From: Alistipes putredinis DSM 17216
GTDB lineage: Bacteria > Bacteroidota > Bacteroidia > Bacteroidales > Rikenellaceae
NCBI RefSeq assembly: GCF_000154465.1
Contig: NZ_DS499577.1
Span: 866,013 to 930,012 of the forward strand
Reading direction: 5' to 3'
Length of the DNA: 64,000 bases
Part shown: positions 1 through 8,507 of the stretch, piece after piece
Position numbering within the stretch: position 1 is the first letter of the stretch
Layout of the letters: the number at the start of each line of letters is the position of its first letter
Made by a program: the position numbers and the translations under genes
The notes under the pieces: model-generated
What the model saw: the letters and a program-made list of their open reading frames with translations, nothing else
Told to the model about the DNA's origin: nothing
The model's database searches: none

Positions 1-1
1 C

Positions 2-721
2 GACGATGAAAAGGGCGAATGTTTCCGCAGCTATCCTTCGGTCGAGGCGTCCTATCAGGATCATGCCGAATTTCTCGACAGCCAGCCGCGCTACGACTCG
101 CTCTTTTCCTATGCTCCCAACGATTATAAAAGCTGGGCCCGGGGGCTGAAGGCCGCCGGTTACGCTACGGCTCCGGACTATGCGCAGCGACTCATCCGCA
201 TCATCGAAGAGAGTAAACTCTACCTGCTCGACCGCGAGGACGGACTTACCATTTACGGAGCGCAAACCGGACACCTCACCGACGACTGGTTCTCGGGCCA
301 AAGCAACGTCGATCAAGCCGCAGCGATCGCTTCGGGGGCAGTCGATCCCGACGACTACCGCGTGACGGTCAATGCCCATAAGGGTTACAACGTCTATCGT
401 ACCAACGGCGTGAACTACATCCTGGCTCACGACGGAGATACCTTCGAGAAAATTTCCCGCGACTTCCGCATTTCGGCCCGCAACCTGCGTAAATTCAACG
501 ATGTAAGCAAAAATGCCCAGCCCGTTGCCAACGAAGTGATCTACATCGGCCGCAAGAAGAAGCGCTGGGACGGCAACGTTCTGCTGCACACCGTGCGCGA
601 GGGCGAAACCCTCTGGTCGCTCGGACAGTCCTACGGCATCCGCACCAAATCGCTGGCACGTCTGAACAAACTCAAGGAAGGCGATGCGCTGACTCCCGGT
701 ACAACGATCAAGATACGATAA
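2..721 (+). CDS. Glucosaminidase (GH73-like) with C-terminal LysM repeats, 5' partial
   Basis: The reading frame is open from the left edge, so the N-terminus, probably with a signal peptide, lies outside the window. The first ~110 visible residues match the end of a FlgJ/GH73-type N-acetylglucosaminidase domain (YPSVEASYQDHAEFL, then an SWARGLKAAGYATAPDYAQ stretch). Two LysM-like units follow, one around YILAHDGDTFEKISRDF and one around HTVREGETLWSLGQSYGI, the second ending at the stop. This architecture cleaves or remodels peptidoglycan while LysM holds the enzyme on the wall. The next gene starts 18 bp downstream in the same direction. Family and function are well supported; the exact bond cleaved is inferred. 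Confidence 0.88.
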   Translation, partial: DDEKGECFRSYPSVEASYQDHAEFLDSQPRYDSLFSYAPNDYKSWARGLKAAGYATAPDYAQRLIRIIEESKLYLLDREDGLTIYGAQTGHLTDDWFSGQSNVDQAAAIASGAVDPDDYRVTVNAHKGYNVYRTNGVNYILAHDGDTFEKISRDFRISARNLRKFNDVSKNAQPVANEVIYIGRKKKRWDGNVLLHTVREGETLWSLGQSYGIRTKSLARLNKLKEGDALTPGTTIKIR

Positions 722-739
722 TCAATCCTTCGATATAGC

Positions 740-1426
740 ATGGAAAGCATACCCCTGCGAAAGAAAATCCTCGAAACCATCGTAAGCAAATCGACGCTCA
801 AACAGAAGGTTTTCGACAACACGTTCGCCACATTCAACGACCTGAAAGAAACCCTGCTGGAGATGGCTTCCGAAATGGACGACCAGTTGGACGGACTCCT
901 CGACCGGCGCGTGCGGCTCGAATACCGTGACCGGGGCAAGTTCGAAGCCCAGATACAGGTGGCCAACGACCTGCTGATCTTCCAGATGCACACCGACGTC
1001 TTCGAGTTCGAGCCGAACCACGTCATCTGGCAGAATCCCTACGTGCAGACGGACCGGGACAACTCCTACTGCGGCGTGATCAACATCTACAACTTCCTTT
1101 CGGACTCGTTCAAGTTCAACCGCAATGCCGACGAAGGCTATCTCATCGGCCGCATTTTCATCAACCGTGAAAAGTGCTACTTCGTCGAAGGGAAACAGCA
1201 GACCTCGATGCGCCCCATGCAGTTTGGCAAAGCGGAGATCGATTCCGAGGCGCTGGTCCGCATTCTCGAATCGGCGATCTATTATGCCCTCAATTTCGAC
1301 CTGCTGCTGCCCTCCTACGACGACAACAAGCGCGTGACGGTCGATCAGTTCAATACCAAACTCGATAATTCGAAATTCGTAACCGGCAAGCGCCTGGGAT
1401 ACGATTTCGATGTGGACGACATTTAG
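740..1426 (+). CDS. Conserved hypothetical protein
   Basis: A 228-residue acidic soluble protein with no signal peptide or membrane segment. The N-terminal ~70 residues look helical (IVSKSTLKQKVFDNTFATF), followed by an alpha/beta body rich in aromatic residues. I do not recognise a named domain. It starts 18 bp after the LysM glucosaminidase and ends 24 bp before the dipeptidyl peptidase gene, so co-transcription is likely. Codon use and GC match the backbone, which suggests a real vertically inherited gene. No function is assigned. Confidence 0.85.
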   Translation: MESIPLRKKILETIVSKSTLKQKVFDNTFATFNDLKETLLEMASEMDDQLDGLLDRRVRLEYRDRGKFEAQIQVANDLLIFQMHTDVFEFEPNHVIWQNPYVQTDRDNSYCGVINIYNFLSDSFKFNRNADEGYLIGRIFINREKCYFVEGKQQTSMRPMQFGKAEIDSEALVRILESAIYYALNFDLLLPSYDDNKRVTVDQFNTKLDNSKFVTGKRLGYDFDVDDI

Positions 1427-1450
1427 AATCAGAAACAGATATAGAGAACC

Positions 1451-3598
1451 ATGCTGAAAAAATTACTCCTGCTGATCCTTCTCGGCACTGCTTTCACCGC
1501 ACAAGCGGAAGCCGCCGCTCCCTCCACTTACCGCGACATCGCCCGGCTCCGTGCGATGAACCAGCGGGCGCAGGGCATCCGTCCCGCAGCCGACGGAAAA
1601 TCCTATACGACTCTTCGCGGCAACGCCATCGAGCGTCACAGCTACACGAAGGACGCTCCCGGCGAGCTGCTGTTCGAATGGAAGAACGACAAAGAAAACC
1701 GCGATATCGCCGACTATCAGTTTTCACCCGACGGAAAACTGCTGCTGCTCTCGATCGGCTCCGAACCGATCTACCGGCACTCCTATACCACCGATTACTA
1801 CCTGAAAGACGCCGACGGCCTGCGCCCCATTCTGACCGATCTGTCCGACACGCGCGACGCTTCGTTCTCGCCCGACGGACGGACGATCGCCTTCTCGAGC
1901 GGCAACAACCTCTACCTCTACGACATCGTCGGGGATTCCGTGCGTCCGATCACGACAGACGGTGCATGGAACCGGATTATCAACGGTACGACCGACTGGG
2001 TATATGAAGAGGAGTGCGCCTTCACGAAGGCTTACGCTTTTTCGCCCGACGGACAGAAGATCGCCTACCTGCGTTTCGACGAATCCCGCGTACCCGTTTT
2101 CGAGATGATGCGTTACGACGGCAAGCTCTATAACGAAGCCTATTCGTTCAAATACCCCAAAGCGGGCGACGCCAATTCGGTGGTCGATCTCTACGTTTAC
2201 GACCTTAAAACGGGCGAAACGGAGCGTGTCGATGTCGGTCCCGACCGGGGACAGTACATCCTTCAACCGGAATGGACGCCCGACGGACGGCTCTGTTTCC
2301 AGCGGATGAACCGTCGTCAGAACCATTTCGAAGCGGTACTGTGCAATCCGGATGGCACGCAGCAGGTGATCTATGACGAACGCTCGCCCAAATACGTCGA
2401 TCACCTCAACAAGACTTTTTATTTCCTGGAAGACGGACGCCGTTTCATCGTTCGGGAGGAGACCTCGACGGGTTATATGCACCTCTACCTGTACGGCATC
2501 GGCCAAGGTGTGCTTCACCCCATTACGCAGGGTGAGTGGGAAGTTACCGATTTCGTCGGACTGCGCAGCGACAAGGTTTACTACATCTCGACCGAAAGTT
2601 CGCCCCTGAAACGCGACCTCTACCGAATCGGACTCGACGGCAAGCACAAGGAGCGCCTCACTCCCGGCGACGGTTACTATTCGATCTATCCCAGCGCCGA
2701 CCTGTCCTACTACATCTGCGAAGGCGGCGGCAGCTCCGCCCCCGGCCGTACCGACGTTTTCAACGCCGCCGGCAAACGGGTGCGCACGCTCTATGACAAC
2801 GCACCGCTGAAGGAAGCGCTCGCGGAGGCGGGGCTTCCCGTCCGGGAGTTCTTCACCTTCACCACCGAGCGGGGCGACGAGCTGAACGGTTACATGCTCA
2901 AGCCGCTCGACTTCGACCCGGCAAAATGCTACCCCGTGCTGCTGACCCAGTATTCCGGTCCGGGATCGCAGCAGGTTGCCGAAGTGTGGGGTCCCGACTG
3001 GGAGGACGCGCTCGTCACGCATGGCTATATCGTCGTGTGCGTCGATCCCCGAGGCACCGGATACCGGGGCGAAGAGTTCAAGAAACTCACTTACGGCGAC
3101 CTCGGCCGGCTGGAGGTCGAAGACCAGATTTCGACCGCCCGCTACATGGCCCGTCAGAGCTGGGTCGATCCAGCGCGAATCGGCATCTACGGCTGGTCGT
3201 ACGGAGGTTTCATGGCCCTAGGATGCGCTTTCAGGGGCGAAGGCCTTTTCAAAATGGCGATCGCCGTAGCTCCCGTCACTTCGTGGCGCTACTACGATTC
3301 GATCTATACGGAAAATTTCAACGGTCTTCCCGAAGACCATCCGAAGGGATACGACGACAATTCGCCCGTCAATCTCGCGCACCTGTTCCGCGACGACAGC
3401 ACGCGTCTGCTGATCGTTCATGGTACGGCGGACGACAACGTCCATTTCCAGAACACGATGGAGATGGTCCGTGCATTGAACAAGCTCGGGAAGCAGTACG
3501 ACATGATGGTCTATCCCGACCAGAACCATTCGATGATGCCCGACGATATGATACACGTCCGCGAGAAAATGCTCCGTTATACGTTGGAAAATTTGTAA
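1451..3598 (+). CDS. S9B family dipeptidyl/prolyl tripeptidyl peptidase
   Basis: A 715-residue exported serine peptidase with a cleavable signal peptide (MLKKLLLLILLGTAFTAQAEA). The N-terminal ~450 residues carry DPP IV-type beta-propeller repeats (recurring FSPDG). The C-terminal alpha/beta hydrolase holds the nucleophile in GWSYGG (about residue 583), the acid in HGTADDNV (about 661) and the histidine in DQNHSM (about 693). These families remove di- or tripeptides after proline and feed peptide use in asaccharolytic Bacteroidales. Length is normal for DPP IV or prolyl tripeptidyl aminopeptidase; I cannot separate the two without alignment. Confidence 0.92.
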   Translation: MLKKLLLLILLGTAFTAQAEAAAPSTYRDIARLRAMNQRAQGIRPAADGKSYTTLRGNAIERHSYTKDAPGELLFEWKNDKENRDIADYQFSPDGKLLLLSIGSEPIYRHSYTTDYYLKDADGLRPILTDLSDTRDASFSPDGRTIAFSSGNNLYLYDIVGDSVRPITTDGAWNRIINGTTDWVYEEECAFTKAYAFSPDGQKIAYLRFDESRVPVFEMMRYDGKLYNEAYSFKYPKAGDANSVVDLYVYDLKTGETERVDVGPDRGQYILQPEWTPDGRLCFQRMNRRQNHFEAVLCNPDGTQQVIYDERSPKYVDHLNKTFYFLEDGRRFIVREETSTGYMHLYLYGIGQGVLHPITQGEWEVTDFVGLRSDKVYYISTESSPLKRDLYRIGLDGKHKERLTPGDGYYSIYPSADLSYYICEGGGSSAPGRTDVFNAAGKRVRTLYDNAPLKEALAEAGLPVREFFTFTTERGDELNGYMLKPLDFDPAKCYPVLLTQYSGPGSQQVAEVWGPDWEDALVTHGYIVVCVDPRGTGYRGEEFKKLTYGDLGRLEVEDQISTARYMARQSWVDPARIGIYGWSYGGFMALGCAFRGEGLFKMAIAVAPVTSWRYYDSIYTENFNGLPEDHPKGYDDNSPVNLAHLFRDDSTRLLIVHGTADDNVHFQNTMEMVRALNKLGKQYDMMVYPDQNHSMMPDDMIHVREKMLRYTLENL

Positions 3599-3611
3599 CC
3601 GGCAAAATACC

Positions 3612-4082
3612 GTGAAAAATCTGCTGCTGCATCCCACACCGATCGGAACGGTCGGAATCGTCGAGAACGGCCGGGCCATCACCGACATTCTCTTCGAAGA
3701 ACAACTCCCCGGGGATGCCGTCCAACATACGACCCCCTTGCTCGAACAGGCAGCGAAACAGTTGGACGAATATTTCACCGGAAAGCGCACCTCCTTCGAT
3801 CTGCCGCTCGAACCGGAGGGAACCCCTTATCGGAAGAAAGTTTGGCAGGTCCTCACGGAAATTCCTTATGGACAAACCATGACTTACGGCGAAATCGCCC
3901 GTCGGACAGGTAATCCGCAGGCTTCGCGGGCCGTAGGCGGTGCCAACCATCACAATCCGATTCCGATCGTCATTCCCTGCCATCGGGTCATCGGTGCGGG
4001 CGGCAAGCTGACCGGTTACGCCGGCGGTCTGCCGCGCAAAGAGTTCCTGCTCGCCCTCGAAAGGAACAGGCTGCCGAAATAA
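3612..4082 (+). CDS. ogt: Methylated-DNA-protein cysteine methyltransferase
   Basis: A 156-residue suicide DNA repair protein that takes alkyl groups from O6-methylguanine onto its active-site cysteine. The signature PCHRV is at about residue 122, preceded by the helix-turn-helix region (TMTYGEIARRTGNPQASRAV). The start is GTG, 13 bp after the peptidase stop; no ATG fits better. The length equals single-domain Ogt/MGMT, with no Ada domain. A strong terminator follows directly, so it is the last gene of this run. Confidence 0.93.
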   Translation: MKNLLLHPTPIGTVGIVENGRAITDILFEEQLPGDAVQHTTPLLEQAAKQLDEYFTGKRTSFDLPLEPEGTPYRKKVWQVLTEIPYGQTMTYGEIARRTGNPQASRAVGGANHHNPIPIVIPCHRVIGAGGKLTGYAGGLPRKEFLLALERNRLPK

Positions 4083-4088
4083 AAAACG

Positions 4089-4118
4089 AAGGCCGGAGTG
4101 AAAACTCCGGCCTTTTTC
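4089..4118 (+). terminator. Rho-independent terminator after ogt
   Basis: A perfect 9-bp stem (GGCCGGAGT with ACTCCGGCC) closes a GAAA loop and is followed by five T on the + strand. Confidence 0.9.
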
Positions 4119-4135
4119 GCAGGCTCTGCTCCGCA

Positions 4136-4294
4136 TCACGCAGGCTTGAACATATCTTTGCCTACGCCGCAAAGCGGGCAGCTCCAATCGTCGGGCAGAT
4201 CTTCGAAAGCGGTGCCGGGAGCGATGCCGCTGTCCGGATCACCGACCGCAGGGTCATAGATGTAGTCACAAACTGTGCAACGATACTTTTTCAT
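4136..4294 (-). CDS. Rubredoxin
   Basis: A 52-residue electron carrier. Translating the minus strand from the ATG at 4294 gives the two rubredoxin knuckles, [10 protein letters not shown] near the N-terminus and [11 protein letters not shown] near the C-terminus, whose four cysteines bind one iron atom. The spacer has the family DPDSGI.PGT and LPDDW pattern. It is monocistronic and convergent with ogt. A Bacteroidetes -7 box (TATATTTG on the minus strand) lies at 4334-4341. Rubredoxins serve oxygen and peroxide detoxification in anaerobes; the partner is not visible here. Confidence 0.97.
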   Translation of the reverse strand: MKKYRCTVCDYIYDPAVGDPDSGIAPGTAFEDLPDDWSCPLCGVGKDMFKPA

Positions 4295-4504
4295 AGTCCG
4301 AAAATATTTAGATTAAGTGAAACTGTATTTTTACAAATATAATACCTCTTCCGGGATTCCTCGTGTTTTTCCCCGAAAATTTACGATAATTCTGTATATA
4401 CCGGATAAAATCGCTCCGTAGGCATCGAAGCCGGGTACTACGCCGCAGCTGTCGGGCCGAACAATCCTCCGCAGGAGGCAAGACAGCTCCGAAAGGAAGA
4501 CGAC

Positions 4505-4539
4505 AAAAAACGCCGCCGCAATCTATGTGCGACGGCGTA
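4505..4539 (-). terminator. Terminator of efp
   Basis: On the minus strand a GC-rich stem (ACGCCGTCGCA with TGCGGCGGCGT, one mismatch) is followed by six T, about 50 bp after the efp stop. Confidence 0.85.
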
Positions 4540-4590
4540 ATATTCGTTCTTTCCACCCGGGCAGAAGAAGCCCGGTTCGAACGGAAGTCT

Positions 4591-5157
4591 TTATTTGATG
4601 CGCTCGTAATATTCGCGGGTACGCGTATCGACGCGGATCTTGTCGCCGGTATTGATGAACAGGGGAACCTTGATCGTCGCACCCGTATTCACCGTTGCGG
4701 GTTTGAGCGAGTTGGTCGAGGCGGTATCGCCTTTGATGCCCGGTTCGGTATAGGTCACTTCCATATCGACGATCGGGGGCAGCTCGGCGGAAAGAACGCT
4801 CTCCTTCTCGGTGTGGAACATCACCTCGACGATCTGACCGTCGGCCATCAGGTCGTAATTGTCGATCAGGTTCTTGTCGATGTTGATCTCCTCGAAAGTT
4901 TCCGTATGCATGAAGTGCGCACCCAGATCGTCTTCGTAGGTGAACTGATAGGGACGGCGCTCCACACGCACCGGCTCGATCTTCGCACCGGCGGAGAAGG
5001 TATTCTCCAGCACGCGGCCGTTTTCCAGGTTTTTGAGTTTGGTACGCACGAAAGCGGGGCCCTTGCCCGGTTTCACGTGCTGAAAATCTACGATCTGGAA
5101 GGTCTTGCCGTCCAATTCGATGCACATGCCGATCTTGATGTCTGCTGTAGTTGCCAT
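4591..5157 (-). CDS. efp: Translation elongation factor P
   Basis: A 188-residue EF-P that rescues ribosomes stalled on polyproline. The start at 5157 (MATTADIKIG) gives the canonical family length; the open frame continues upstream only into the promoter. The N-terminal KOW domain carries the tip loop KPGKGPAF with the lysine that is post-translationally modified in many bacteria. The C-terminal OB domains include the family signature near GDKIRVDTRTREYYER. The modification pathway is not in the window. The gene is monocistronic, with its own promoter and terminator. Confidence 0.96.
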   Translation of the reverse strand: MATTADIKIGMCIELDGKTFQIVDFQHVKPGKGPAFVRTKLKNLENGRVLENTFSAGAKIEPVRVERRPYQFTYEDDLGAHFMHTETFEEINIDKNLIDNYDLMADGQIVEVMFHTEKESVLSAELPPIVDMEVTYTEPGIKGDTASTNSLKPATVNTGATIKVPLFINTGDKIRVDTRTREYYERIK

Positions 5158-5190
5158 AGGAATATTTTTATTTACGATTTTTCGCGGAGG

Positions 5191-5223
5191 CAAAGTTACG
5201 AAAAATCTGCGTAAATCGGGCAA
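5191..5223 (-). promoter_or_regulatory. Predicted efp promoter
   Basis: On the minus strand TAACTTTG (5191-5198) matches the Bacteroidetes -7 element, with a TTG at 5221-5223. The 22-bp spacing is slightly long. Confidence 0.55.
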
Positions 5224-5230
5224 CGTCGGC

Positions 5231-5821
5231 TTATTTTTCCGAATCCGAATCGTTTCGTCCCGCCGATCGTCCCTCGCCGGTCCATCGGTAGCGCGGTCCG
5301 GAAATACCTAAAAGAGCCGTGACCCGCTCGGCCACCGACCGGCACAACTCCTCTACGGACGAGGGGCGGGCGTAAAATCCGGGGGAAGCGGGCAACACGA
5401 CGGCGCCGGCTTCGGTAAGAGCGGTCATGTTGCGCAGGTGAATCAGCGAGAGGGGCGTTTCTCGCACGACCAGCACCAGGCGGCGGCGCTCCTTGAGCAT
5501 CACGTCCGCAGCCCGTTCGATCAAGCTTTGCGAAACGCCGCAGGCGATGCGTCCCAGGGTTCCGACCGAACAAGGAACGACCGCCATCGCGTCGTAATCG
5601 GCCGAACCGCTGGCCGGAGGAGCGAACAAATCGTCGTTGTCGAAAATGCGGATGCGAGGATCTTCTGGCATAGTAACTCCTTCGAAATCAGCCACTTCAC
5701 TGGCATGAGTGCTGTAAACGAGCGCGATTTCGGAAACCTCTTCGGCCCGGAGCAGTTGCTCGAGGCAAAGGCGGGCATACAGAGCGCCGCTGGCGGCTGT
5801 GACGGCGACGACGATTTTCAT
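5231..5821 (-). CDS. ubiX: Flavin prenyltransferase UbiX
   Basis: A 196-residue enzyme that prenylates FMN to prenylated FMN, the cofactor of UbiD-type decarboxylases. The start at 5821 (MKIVVAVTAASGALYARL) puts the flavin-binding GASGA-like motif at the N-terminus as in the family; the open frame upstream is not used. The central VPCSVGTLGRIACGVS and the later VLVVRETPLSLIHLRNM segments are UbiX hallmarks. It begins 4 bp after the stop of the polysaccharide deacetylase gene, so they share a transcript. No UbiD partner is visible. Confidence 0.93.
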   Translation of the reverse strand: MKIVVAVTAASGALYARLCLEQLLRAEEVSEIALVYSTHASEVADFEGVTMPEDPRIRIFDNDDLFAPPASGSADYDAMAVVPCSVGTLGRIACGVSQSLIERAADVMLKERRRLVLVVRETPLSLIHLRNMTALTEAGAVVLPASPGFYARPSSVEELCRSVAERVTALLGISGPRYRWTGEGRSAGRNDSDSEK

Positions 5822-5825
5822 AGAG

Positions 5826-6434
5826 TTACAATTCGATGGTTTTGCATTTGAGCCCCAACTTCCGGATCTTGTCCAACGTGCGGGGCAAGGCATAACGCAT
5901 GTTCCGGAACGATTTTTCGCTGTCGTGGAAAACCACGATAGCTCCCGGTTCGAGGTGTTTGGTTACGTTCTTCAGGCATTTGCGGGGCGAGAGCGACCGG
6001 CTGTAATCGCGCGAAAGCACGTCCCACATCACCAGCTTGTAGCGCTGCGACAACGCCCGGGCCTGCGCCGGCGTGATCCGGGCGTAGGGTGGTCGGAACA
6101 GTTCGCTGTGAATCAAATCGTTGGCGAAATCGACATCCTCGATGTAGCGTTCCAGGCTCATCCCCCAGCCTTTCTGGTGGGAGTAGGTATGGTTACCGAC
6201 CTTGTGGCCCGCGTCCACGATGCGGCGGAAAAGATCGGGATAAGCCTCCACGTTTTTGCCCAGAACGAAAAACGTCGCCTTGGCGTCGTACTTCTCCAGC
6301 ATCGCCAGAATCCACTCCGTGATGCCCGGTGTGGGGCCGTCGTCGAAGGTCAGGAAAACCCCCTCCGGGTCGTCGATCTCCCAGATCAGCGACGGGAACA
6401 GGTGACGGATTATTTTGGGCGGCTTGAGTTTCAT
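5826..6434 (-). CDS. Polysaccharide deacetylase family protein (CE4/NodB)
   Basis: A ~202-residue NodB-homology deacetylase. The catalytic motifs run in order: TFDDGPTPG (general base and metal Asp), HTYSHQKGW (metal histidines), the RPPYARIT arginine motif, a WDVLSRDY motif and the C-terminal IVVFHDSEKS histidine motif. It would remove N-acetyl groups from peptidoglycan or another amino-sugar polymer. The chosen start (MKLKPPKIIRHLFPSLIW) matches short cytoplasmic-type members; an in-frame ATG at 6467 would add 11 residues. It is upstream of ubiX in the same transcript. Confidence 0.9.
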   Translation of the reverse strand: MKLKPPKIIRHLFPSLIWEIDDPEGVFLTFDDGPTPGITEWILAMLEKYDAKATFFVLGKNVEAYPDLFRRIVDAGHKVGNHTYSHQKGWGMSLERYIEDVDFANDLIHSELFRPPYARITPAQARALSQRYKLVMWDVLSRDYSRSLSPRKCLKNVTKHLEPGAIVVFHDSEKSFRNMRYALPRTLDKIRKLGLKCKTIEL

Positions 6435-6567
6435 GACGAGAAAAAATACTCCGGCGGAGTACGGCATCGACAAAGATAGTACAAAATCGCCGATTTTCAA
6501 CAGACGATCTTCCGGTGCGTTCGCTTTATAGGCAAAATGAAAAATATGAATTCCTCCTTTGCGGAAT

Positions 6568-6648
6568 ATGCCGCTGATTCTCGAAACCCCCGACGAATTG
6601 CGTTGGGCGGAGGAGATCGCGGAATTAAAACGGTTTTGGGAAGAATAG
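6568..6648 (+). CDS. Possible 26-residue small protein
   Basis: In the 349-bp gap after the deacetylase start lies a short frame (MPLILETPDELRWAEEIAEL then KRFWEE, stop TAG) with balanced amphipathic composition. It could be a small gene or the tail of a decayed one. There is no homology evidence, so confidence is low. The rest of the gap holds only the promoter at 6714-6745. Confidence 0.3.
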   Translation: MPLILETPDELRWAEEIAELKRFWEE

Positions 6649-6713
6649 TCGAACGGTTGCGATTCGCTTCCCGTCGAAACGGCTGTTTCGGCGGGAACTT
6701 TCGTGCGAAAATA

Positions 6714-6745
6714 TTTGCAGGATTTGATCGAGTTATCTATCTTTG
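6714..6745 (+). promoter_or_regulatory. Bacteroidetes-type promoter of the metalloprotease gene
   Basis: TTTG (6714-6717), a 20-bp spacer and TATCTTTG (6738-6745) match the consensus exactly. The start codon lies about 38 bp downstream. Confidence 0.8.
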
Positions 6746-6783
6746 AGAAAAATACGCTACTGTAGTTTGTCTGCAAAAACGTT

Positions 6784-7734
6784 ATGCCTATGAAGAAATC
6801 GTACTTTTTGTTGCTTGCAGTCCTGTTGTGGGGTTGCTCGACGTTCGAAGAGGAGGTTCTTCCGGCCCCGGGGGATTCTCCGCGTCAGTTGTCGGTTTCG
6901 GCGGTGGAAGAGCCTGGTCCCGATCCGGGTTCGTTGGAGATCATGCAGCGTGCGGTGGACAGCGTTGCTGCCCATAGCGGGCAGCGCAGCCGTTCTGCCT
7001 CGGTATCGGGTGCTCAGATCGAACCTACCCACCGTTACGTACGTTTCTCTCCGGCCACGAAAGCGCAGTTCGACGCTTTGTTCGATCAGGATGAATTTAC
7101 CTGTTATAACTTTCCGTTGGATGAGGTTTCTCCGGTAAGTGCGGATGAGGGCTTCCGGATGTCCGGACCTTCGGATACTCCGGAACAGCTCTACGCGGTA
7201 CTTCGTACGACGGTCGTCTTGCCCGATACGATTGCGAGCGAGGTTTTGAAAGAGTTGTACGACCCGTCGGTTACGGAGCGGGGCGTTGCGGATCCAGTGT
7301 GGGCGGATCGGGTCTGGGCCGAGGCTCGTGCTTTGATCGACGACGGGCGCCATCCGGGGAAAATAATTCCTTACATTCCTTCCGGAGAGATTAAGGTTTG
7401 GGACAATATTGCCGGAGATTACATTCCGATCGAGGGTGTTATGGTTACTATCATGCCTCCTGATAACTTGTTGAGGGTCTTGACAACGAGGACAGATAAG
7501 GATGGTAAATTCAGAATGTCGGGGTCAGTTCAGGAGCCAGTTAATTATGCGCTTTCGTGGAATACGGTGTATTGGACGATCAAGAGCAGCGCCGTGAGTT
7601 CGGCGAACTTGCGGGGTCCCAGCGTGCAGGGCGCCTGGAATGTGAAGATTTCCGGAGATGATGTTATTAGTGGTCCTGCGACGGTTTTTCGGGCCGCTAC
7701 CGATACTGGCACAAGATGCCGGCATTGGGATTGA
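6784..7734 (+). CDS. Putative zinc metalloprotease lipoprotein, N-terminal part (frameshifted)
   Basis: This frame gives a lipoprotein signal (MKKSYFLLLAVLLWGCS) and ~300 residues with a carboxypeptidase-regulatory-like beta domain around IPIEGVMVTIMPPDNLLRVL and TDKDGKFRMSG. Near 7695 the natural sequence switches to another frame: just before the downstream ATG that other frame reads YRYWHKMPALG, while this frame ends in the unrelated RAATDTGTRCRHWD. Adding one base near 7700 would join both halves into a ~560-residue protein. It is therefore either a broken gene or a sequencing error. The partner half is 7716-8477. Confidence 0.75.
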   Translation: MPMKKSYFLLLAVLLWGCSTFEEEVLPAPGDSPRQLSVSAVEEPGPDPGSLEIMQRAVDSVAAHSGQRSRSASVSGAQIEPTHRYVRFSPATKAQFDALFDQDEFTCYNFPLDEVSPVSADEGFRMSGPSDTPEQLYAVLRTTVVLPDTIASEVLKELYDPSVTERGVADPVWADRVWAEARALIDDGRHPGKIIPYIPSGEIKVWDNIAGDYIPIEGVMVTIMPPDNLLRVLTTRTDKDGKFRMSGSVQEPVNYALSWNTVYWTIKSSAVSSANLRGPSVQGAWNVKISGDDVISGPATVFRAATDTGTRCRHWD

Positions 7735-8477
7735 CCGCACCCAATTTGGGTAGGAAAGTGAGAATTACATGCCATAATTCGGTAGGTTTCACATATTATT
7801 GGAATGGAAAAGAGTTAAGTGCTTCCGGCCTATTTCATCCTGTCGTAAATAGTGATGCTGATCCTGATATAGAAGTGGCCTGTAAGAGAAATGCCAGCTA
7901 TGTTTTCGGAACTGTAGCTCATGAGATTGGGCATGCGGCCCATTATGCTTTCAATCCGAAATTTAATGGAAAGACGAATGCCTTGATTAAGGAGAGTTGG
8001 GCACAATTTACCCGCTACATTTTAACGGAAACGGAATACAAGGATTTGGGCCTATATGGTAAATTGCATAAAAGTCGATTATTTAATCCGAATCAGCATT
8101 TGGTGGCATTTCAGGTTCCGGATTATTATAATCAGCAAATGTGGTACTTGGGATTAGGGGCTGAAAGAGATGAGACTGTGCGATTGTACACTCCCATGTT
8201 TGTAGATTTATACGATACATTCAATCAAAATAAATGGTATGGATATTGGTCTCCCGGCAGAACAAAAGATGATTTGGACAGGACCCCGGATGATGATATT
8301 TGCATGCTGACTATTCGGGAAATCCAAGAGATTGCTTTTGGATCGAAAAACAAATCGGAGGCTATCGGATGGATTCGGCAGTACGCCGCCCGATACGGTT
8401 TTACTTCGGAGGAAATCGATCGGTACTGGGCGGTTTACTCTTTAATCGAGGATGAAGATTATGATCGGTATAAATAG
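7716..8477 (+). CDS. Putative zinc metalloprotease, catalytic C-terminal part (frameshifted)
   Basis: The 253-residue frame carries the zinc site HEIGHAAH, followed about 24 residues later by KESWAQ, whose glutamate is a plausible third ligand as in gluzincins. Conserved aromatic segments follow (IREIQEIAFG, AIGWIRQYAARYGFT). As annotated it lacks a signal peptide, because its true N-terminus is the frame ending at 7734; the ATG at 7716 is internal. A secreted, surface-anchored peptidase is inferred from the joined architecture. A small lipoprotein gene follows 30 bp later. Confidence 0.75.
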   Translation: MPALGLTAPNLGRKVRITCHNSVGFTYYWNGKELSASGLFHPVVNSDADPDIEVACKRNASYVFGTVAHEIGHAAHYAFNPKFNGKTNALIKESWAQFTRYILTETEYKDLGLYGKLHKSRLFNPNQHLVAFQVPDYYNQQMWYLGLGAERDETVRLYTPMFVDLYDTFNQNKWYGYWSPGRTKDDLDRTPDDDICMLTIREIQEIAFGSKNKSEAIGWIRQYAARYGFTSEEIDRYWAVYSLIEDEDYDRYK

Positions 8478-8507
8478 TATGAATAATTATTGAAAAAACA
8501 TTGGATT

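Noticed and set aside
1724..3022. 432-codon minus-strand frame opposite the S9B peptidase
   Set aside because: Shadow of the peptidase gene; no family features.
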